Assembly: GCA_902511005.1 (NCBI GenBank)
Contig: CABXDN010000002.1
Coordinates: forward strand, 117,900-181,899
Length of the DNA: 64,000 nt
Direction of reading: 5' to 3'
Source: an uncultured Candidatus Poseidoniales archaeon
GTDB lineage: Archaea; Thermoplasmatota; Poseidoniia; Poseidoniales; Thalassarchaeaceae
The position numbers and the translations under genes are program-made. Below are positions 59,301 through 64,000 of the stretch, piece by piece (the stretch's first letter is position 1; each line of letters starts with the position of its first letter). The notes under the pieces were generated by a model. That model had not been told where the DNA came from, did no database searches, and saw only the letters and a program-made list of their open reading frames with translations.

Positions 59301-60112
59301 TTGCTATTGATTGGTTTATTATTCCAATATTAATAGGAAGGATTATTGGAACTATTCTGTATGAATCTTTACCGGCACCATTTACAGTTAATCCTACAAA
59401 AGGAGACCAGATAGAATGGATATTACCATGGACTATTTTAGAAACACTACTTATTTTGTCGATTATTATTATTGCATGGATAGAGACTAAAAAATCGGAG
59501 AAAAAAAGAGTGCCAACAACGAATAATTCTCTGAGGGCTTTAGCAATAGTTTTCATCTCCACAGGACCAGCAGGGTTTCTAGCAATAATATTAGCAATAT
59601 ACCATACAATCAAGAACCAACAAACAGTAGAATTTGGTCTAGCGATACCCGCGATATTACTCTCAGTAGTTTCCTTATCTAATTGGATCGGTTCACTACG
59701 AGGAATTGTTGATGAACTCACATTAATATTAGGGGGTATTTTACTAATCCTATGCATATTGACTGTCCCTCTCAAGAAAGAAAAATGGACTATGACTTTG
59801 GTAACGGACTCGCATCTATTACTCTACTCGGGATTACTATTGACGGGAACTTTTACAACTCTTTATCTTCCAATTGTTCTAATAAGTCTGTCAACTACTG
59901 TTTGGATTATTGGAATTATGCAACTAAGGAGAATTTTACGTATCTTAGGCTTATTTGATCTTATTATTGCCATATTAGCCTCTCTAATGATACTAGGTGC
60001 ACAAATGCTTGAACCAATAACATTACTAATTTCATTAATTGTTTTAGCGATTGAATTAGGACTTGTTGCATGGCTATCGCTCTCGAATGAAGAGGAAATT
60101 GTAAAAGATTAA
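56381..60112 (+). CDS. Very large polytopic membrane protein of unknown function (1243 aa)
   Basis: Dozens of hydrophobic helices after an acidic soluble N-terminus; basic loop near the middle. Confidence 0.75.
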   Translation: MGADDSDDNIIRRREFKISNSIQLEDIIIQNDTIKEAVVSEKKEIDEAIGDIFDPFSQDNENLPGIVRKDGTVEIPPETDVVTNLAKEGERKVNWILMASMIVIFSALGIVAGIALDPILAIVLLISLALFGFYLGELWIPKNNLHLLGVTWIIISMKVLYGLAIELQRWNFISVEFLGLLLLTLVGLNVYLSYRHNSDAIAAQSTLILLVIGSATGYSFGEIGIALMILLAAILVHGLAIHRNSGNLAALGIASTNLWIGMHALTSGFSVGPLTILPLEIPLLLFILIMIITGINASMAARFAIDENWFSKAFKALGLGKPGLWGVSISLGMVGALMAVGANREELGYAIGLISILVSSFGGSYLVVRGVDAKRVIQPLLISGIFLTILLVTNETWEMLPFDSYELFAVLGIIVTAFVMLRDQKSVTDRVLWTGSVAILILLVIMIPAEPSDNFCISNCQAGDGGFLLLSALTIIHIGTAILAIKREASALAGVTVILPWSWVIIEEIIEESIRTLIVANSGTDPGSIIHIDPLPLFGYFAIASILMAIVNFKLGKDGVNIASQFLGLTEVSASIRDSGLLQLWSIGLWLPITAVIFMSKFGGFTALTLLGIYALIVIIHMISEITDKRIGNASIMLAIISSGLLILQWQYGIEEGFMVIYSIVAIVLLIRNNGSNEAVYSIGMSLLAVPMLISLVSRKSNQLIDTELIPSLGIAKVSMLCTALLVMIYLSKAAKMEKLLSPALASLWLLTVNIALVYKEGEFYEILIALAMFAVSTIWLVGNGEVRREIKSITKKNSLKELAKKESIERNTSIGNVTSFNPKLVELKNKRKKKREMEETENIEDLYLTDATHRPVIIILVLGLVIASSTIISFIGGTNHLVLLSTGIFISILVLITRKRTKNLELELPHFLGIEMPIAISIAGIILVQVSGHLAAGSSNLKLLDMAIMVLLVMSFCIISLINQRNLLDRILIAIDWFIIPILIGRIIGTILYESLPAPFTVNPTKGDQIEWILPWTILETLLILSIIIIAWIETKKSEKKRVPTTNNSLRALAIVFISTGPAGFLAIILAIYHTIKNQQTVEFGLAIPAILLSVVSLSNWIGSLRGIVDELTLILGGILLILCILTVPLKKEKWTMTLVTDSHLLLYSGLLLTGTFTTLYLPIVLISLSTTVWIIGIMQLRRILRILGLFDLIIAILASLMILGAQMLEPITLLISLIVLAIELGLVAWLSLSNEEEIVKD

Positions 60113-60163
60113 TTAAATTAGTGATTTTCGTTGTACTAAGAGTAATTTTATACTATAATATGT

Positions 60164-61183
60164 GTGTGTTTTTTACTAACGATATATGCTAACCTTGATG
60201 ACGGGCGGGCCCGACAAAGCACTGTGACGAGGTCTTGGATAGCCGATACATCGGAGGAAATTGAACATCCCCCTATACCTATCGGGTTGAATGAAATGAC
60301 TGTCCCCCGAACCATGATTATACTCTCATTTGCTACAATCTTCATGATTATTTTGTCATCTGTATGGCTAGCTATCGCAGCATTTCAATTTCAAGATGAT
60401 TTAGAAGAATTATTTCCTCCTACCGGAGTAACTGAGGCGGATCTAAAGAATGAAGGCAGGTGGTCATGGGAACTTGATTTACTGTTCGATACTTGTGACT
60501 CGAGATTAGATGATTGGGAGTGGCCCGAATCATTAGCTGAACAAGATGATTATTTTCTCTATCCTGGAGAATTAAAGTGTGATTGGGAACATCAAGGAAA
60601 TGGAGATAGGGCGAGTATTGTGATATACAATAGAGGAAATACGACAATCGACTTAATTCTTGAAATAATAGGAGGAGGGGTAGAGTTTACTAATGAAGGG
60701 AGTTCAAATCTACTATTGAATGGCCTAGAAGGTAATAGTACAGAGATTATTGAAATATCATTGACTGAAGATGTTACTGAAAAAGATATCAAAATCACAG
60801 CAACTCATGTTGAATTTAATCCAGTTTCTATGGTTAATTTAGATGTTCATTTATTCAAAGGCCCTGATGAGAGGCCTTTGCACATAAGTGATGGCGATAA
60901 TATTCAGGTTCACTACGTACTATGGGATGCGGATACTGGAGAACAATTAGATGAAGGAGATTTACCAGTTCAGGGAGGTGACGATTCCAGATATATCAAA
61001 GGATTTGGCTGGGCGGTTATTGGATTGGATATTGCTGAAGATAGGGGGTTCGTGCAAGATACAGGAACAACACATACTGTATTATTACCTCCTCCAATTG
61101 CATATGGCAATAATGAGGGTCACGAATTAGAAAATACATGGTTAAGATTTGAAGTTAAGATTGACAGAGCGCTTAACACATAG
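60164..61183 (+). CDS. Membrane-anchored FKBP-like protein (start may be internal, e.g. 60296)
   Basis: TM near the N-terminus; C-terminal DNIQVHYVLWDADTGEQLDEG...LLPPPIAYGNNEGHELENTWLRFEVKI resembles FKBP PPIase. Confidence 0.65.
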   Translation: MCFLLTIYANLDDGRARQSTVTRSWIADTSEEIEHPPIPIGLNEMTVPRTMIILSFATIFMIILSSVWLAIAAFQFQDDLEELFPPTGVTEADLKNEGRWSWELDLLFDTCDSRLDDWEWPESLAEQDDYFLYPGELKCDWEHQGNGDRASIVIYNRGNTTIDLILEIIGGGVEFTNEGSSNLLLNGLEGNSTEIIEISLTEDVTEKDIKITATHVEFNPVSMVNLDVHLFKGPDERPLHISDGDNIQVHYVLWDADTGEQLDEGDLPVQGGDDSRYIKGFGWAVIGLDIAEDRGFVQDTGTTHTVLLPPPIAYGNNEGHELENTWLRFEVKIDRALNT

Positions 61184-61201
61184 TAGTAGAGAGATGATTG
61201 C

Positions 61202-62506
61202 ATGTCCGAAAATAACAAACATACGGCATTAATACCGTCAAAAAATATAGCCGATGAGGCGGGAAAACGCAATACTCCGAAGTCAGCGAGGAAAGGGGAG
61301 CCTCCGTTACATATGACTGAAGATATGCGGAGGTTGTCAACTCCTTGGTCAATATCAATGGCGAGGGCAAAACAAATTGAAACCTCTGATTTACCAGCAG
61401 GAGTGATTTTAGATGCTGCTGCAGGTTCTGGTGCACAGTTAATTGCACTAGCCACTGAATTGAAAAGACCGGCCCTGGGTATCGAGCTAGATGGAAATAT
61501 TGCTGTTCTATGTGCTGCGAATATGCATGTAGCCTCTGACGGAGAAGAAATACAGAGAACATTAGATCGAGTTATTATTGGAGACGGCAGTGATGCCGAA
61601 GGAGCCATTACTACCTATTGGAATAGTTTGAGAAAATCGGGTACGAGGGCTCATCCGCCTATTGCAATGTTACACCTAGATCCTGCAAGGCCAAGAGATG
61701 CACAAAATCATCATATCGATGAAATGAAACCTTCATTAAAATCAGTTCTTAGTTCTTGGAATGAGTATTTACAGGCTGGACCTAGGGGCCCTGCCGTTTT
61801 GTTGGACTTATCGCCGAGATTAGGGGAGGAGCAACAAATGATGGTTGAGGCAGTTGTTGAAACTATTTTCCCGGGAGTCCCGAAAACTTGGGAATGGTTG
61901 AGTCAAGGAGGAGGGCGGATAGATAGATTATCTCTCTGGATAGGTGCTATTTCTTCGAAAGAAGATAGAAGATGTATAAGGATGGGGTCGAAGAATATCT
62001 TAGCTAAGATAGAAGGTAGTAGTTCCTCTTCTAAAATTGAAAGCCTGAATAAACCACCACCATTTGGGGCTTATATTTCAATTATAGATCCTGCTTTGAT
62101 ACAGAGTGGACTACAAGAAAAATGGCTAAGTAAAGCCTTGAAGCCAAACTGTGGCCACTCATGGCTTAGGCTGAAAGGAAGAAGGCCTATACTAATACAT
62201 ACAGATCCTTTGAACGAAGATGATGAGATAGAAGGTTTTGTAGTAAGTACTGGAGAAATCATACAACATAGACTTACGCCTCCAGAGTTGCATTCGATTG
62301 ATCAAGTAGCTAGTGCTGCTTCAAGGAATAATATTGGAAAAATAACTCTTAGGTGCTCTTTAGATCCTGAAACACAACCAACTCTGCAACGTCGTCTAGA
62401 TAAAGCGCTTCGAGAAGTAGATGGTTCGAAAGCTTTCATGATTGATGTTGATTTAGAACGTGGTACTGGCAGTCATAAATTGTATATTATCTGTAAAGAA
62501 TCATGA
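61202..62506 (+). CDS. Class I SAM-dependent methyltransferase with THUMP-like C-terminal domain
   Basis: ILDAAAGSGAQLIALA, LGIELDGNIAVLCAANM, MLHLDPARPRDA. Confidence 0.7.
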   Translation: MSENNKHTALIPSKNIADEAGKRNTPKSARKGEPPLHMTEDMRRLSTPWSISMARAKQIETSDLPAGVILDAAAGSGAQLIALATELKRPALGIELDGNIAVLCAANMHVASDGEEIQRTLDRVIIGDGSDAEGAITTYWNSLRKSGTRAHPPIAMLHLDPARPRDAQNHHIDEMKPSLKSVLSSWNEYLQAGPRGPAVLLDLSPRLGEEQQMMVEAVVETIFPGVPKTWEWLSQGGGRIDRLSLWIGAISSKEDRRCIRMGSKNILAKIEGSSSSSKIESLNKPPPFGAYISIIDPALIQSGLQEKWLSKALKPNCGHSWLRLKGRRPILIHTDPLNEDDEIEGFVVSTGEIIQHRLTPPELHSIDQVASAASRNNIGKITLRCSLDPETQPTLQRRLDKALREVDGSKAFMIDVDLERGTGSHKLYIICKES

Positions 62507-62544
62507 AAAAAATGAAAAAACGCTATCTAAATCTAGCGGGTGGG

Positions 62545-62570
62545 TTGAAATAGGGCAGGTAAGTCGCGAG
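62545..62570 (+). promoter_or_regulatory. Promoter motif variant TTGAAATA-N9-AGTCGCGAG upstream of S13
   Basis: Same box and same 9-nt spacing, second box one G shorter. Confidence 0.5.
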
Positions 62571-62617
62571 GATGCCGTAAAGGCCACTGGAAACAGTGAA
62601 CACGGGAGGACCGTAGA

Positions 62618-63082
62618 ATGAGTAAAGAAAAACAAGAGATTGGAGATGACTTCTCCTATATTATCAGAATGGCTGACAGCGACATAGATGGATTGAAACC
62701 AATAGCAATAGGACTTGCATCGGTTAAAGGCATAGGAGTCCGTACATCTCAGCAACTATGCAGACTAGCAAACATCGATGGAACAAAGCTTGGAGGTCAT
62801 CTAGAAGATGACGAACAAAATAGGCTTAGGGAAACTATTGATGGGTATGCAACTAATGTCCCATGGTGGTTAGTTAATCGTCAAAGAGATTTGGAATCAA
62901 ATGAGGATGCTCATCTTGTAGCAATGGATGTTAGAATGACTCGTGACGACGATATTTCACGTCTAGCTGGTATGAAAACATATCGTGGATTAAGACATAG
63001 AAGTGGTCACAAAGTTCGGGGTCAGAGGCTCCGAAGTAATGGAAGAAGTGGTACTGCACTCGGTGTGCAGAGGAAGAAGTGA
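62618..63082 (+). CDS. rps13: Ribosomal protein S13
   Basis: GLASVKGIGVRTSQQLCRLA; MKTYRGLRHRSGHKVRGQRLRSNGR. Confidence 0.95.
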   Translation: MSKEKQEIGDDFSYIIRMADSDIDGLKPIAIGLASVKGIGVRTSQQLCRLANIDGTKLGGHLEDDEQNRLRETIDGYATNVPWWLVNRQRDLESNEDAHLVAMDVRMTRDDDISRLAGMKTYRGLRHRSGHKVRGQRLRSNGRSGTALGVQRKK

Positions 63083-63091
63083 GGTGAGATT

Positions 63092-63772
63092 ATGGGAGAT
63101 CCTAAATTTGCACGTTCAAAAACACAAACACCTACTCATCCATGGAAACAGGCACGTATTGATGAAGAGCACGCTTTGAAAGAAAAATATGGCCTGAAGA
63201 AAGTTGGAGGAATGAAAGAGATTTGGAGAGAAAAATCTTCACTTCGAAGACACAGAAATCAGGCAATGAAGTTAATTGGAAGAGTAGATACTTCTGAAGG
63301 ACATTTTGCTAGAGAGAAAACCGATTTAGTTAATTCATTATGTCGACAAGGTTTACTTGTAGAAGGCGCGAACATAGACGACGTTCTTCAAATAAATGTC
63401 GAACATATGCTTTCTAGAAGATTACAGTCAGTAGTTTACTACAGAGGGTTAGCGCCGACCATGCGAGCTGCTAGGAATATGATCGTACATGGGCACATCT
63501 CAATAGGAGAACAAAAAATGACTGTACCTGGTTATCATATCAGAAAGCATGAAGAAGAAAATTTGAATTATTCTTCTAACTCAGTTTATAATGATCCTAA
63601 CCATCCTTTCAGATTAGAAATGGAAAAATTAAGATTAACTATGGTTACCGATGAAGAGCCTGAAGAAGTTGGAGGCCCTAAGGCTGCCACTCAGGATTTC
63701 GTTGAACAAATCAAGAAGGATGCTGAAGACGCTCCTAAAATCGAAGAAACAATTCCTAAGGAGGGTAACTGA
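63092..63772 (+). CDS. rps4: Ribosomal protein S4
   Basis: ARSKTQTPTHPWKQARIDEEHALKEKYGLK; MLSRRLQSVVYYRGLAPTMRAARNMIVHGHISI. Confidence 0.95.
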   Translation: MGDPKFARSKTQTPTHPWKQARIDEEHALKEKYGLKKVGGMKEIWREKSSLRRHRNQAMKLIGRVDTSEGHFAREKTDLVNSLCRQGLLVEGANIDDVLQINVEHMLSRRLQSVVYYRGLAPTMRAARNMIVHGHISIGEQKMTVPGYHIRKHEEENLNYSSNSVYNDPNHPFRLEMEKLRLTMVTDEEPEEVGGPKAATQDFVEQIKKDAEDAPKIEETIPKEGN

Positions 63773-64000
63773 TGGGACATAAGGCTATTTTACATATTTT
63801 CAGTACAAGTAACAATGTACTAATTACTGCTACTGACTTAACTGGTGCTGAAACTATTTGCAAGGTTTCTGGCGGTATGGTAACTAAGGGTGGTAGTGAT
63901 TCAGGTGGACAATTCGCTTCGACTCGTGCTGCTGAGAGAATCGCAGAAATGTTGGCAGAGAAAGATTTTGATCAAGTTATTGTAAAATATCGAGGAGCAG
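63772..64000 (+). CDS. rps11: Ribosomal protein S11 (truncated by window end)
   Basis: ATG overlapping the S4 stop; MGHKAILHIFSTSNNVLITATDLTGAETICKVSGGM...QFASTRAAERIAE. Confidence 0.93.
   Translation, partial: MGHKAILHIFSTSNNVLITATDLTGAETICKVSGGMVTKGGSDSGGQFASTRAAERIAEMLAEKDFDQVIVKYRGA

Noticed and set aside
57103-59775. Minus-strand ORFs inside the 1243-aa membrane protein gene
   Set aside because: Shadow ORFs of hydrophobic codons; no start context or family features.

Overview
The window is a gene-dense, AT-rich archaeal chromosome segment. The mix of eukaryote-like information genes (EF-1alpha, S8e, S10, S13, S4, S11, SRP19, Sec61beta/SecG, family-B DNA polymerase, FEN1, GINS-like) with bacterial-type metabolic genes (ATP-PEPCK, malic enzyme-PTA fusion, RibD, heme-copper oxidase, PepC) suggests a marine Thermoplasmatota / Marine Group II (Poseidoniales)-like lineage; this lineage call is inference. 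About 50 CDSs and three tRNAs (Leu-CAA, Ser-UGA, Arg-UCG, all with genomically encoded CCA) are supported. There is no rRNA, CRISPR array or recognisable transposon. Main points for a second look: (1) an apparently shared promoter architecture TTSAAATA-N9-RGTCGGCGR upstream of EF-1alpha, S8e and SecG, with a one-base-shorter variant at S13; (2) an identical dyad CRCCGAAGGYG-N5-ATG in front of pepC and a ParA gene; (3) a cytochrome oxidase subunit I fused to an N-terminal secreted domain carrying a CNCH motif; (4) an iodotyrosine-deiodinase-like flavoprotein with the E-x3-Y-x20-K substrate triad; (5) a P1B-ATPase with a tandem CCDDGTC/CCDDDTC insert; (6) an AT-rich island with an HTH/glycine-zipper small protein next to an HNH protein and a degenerate HNH paralog; (7) several giant or unusual envelope proteins. 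Everything is from reading sequence and supplied ORFs; no database search was run.
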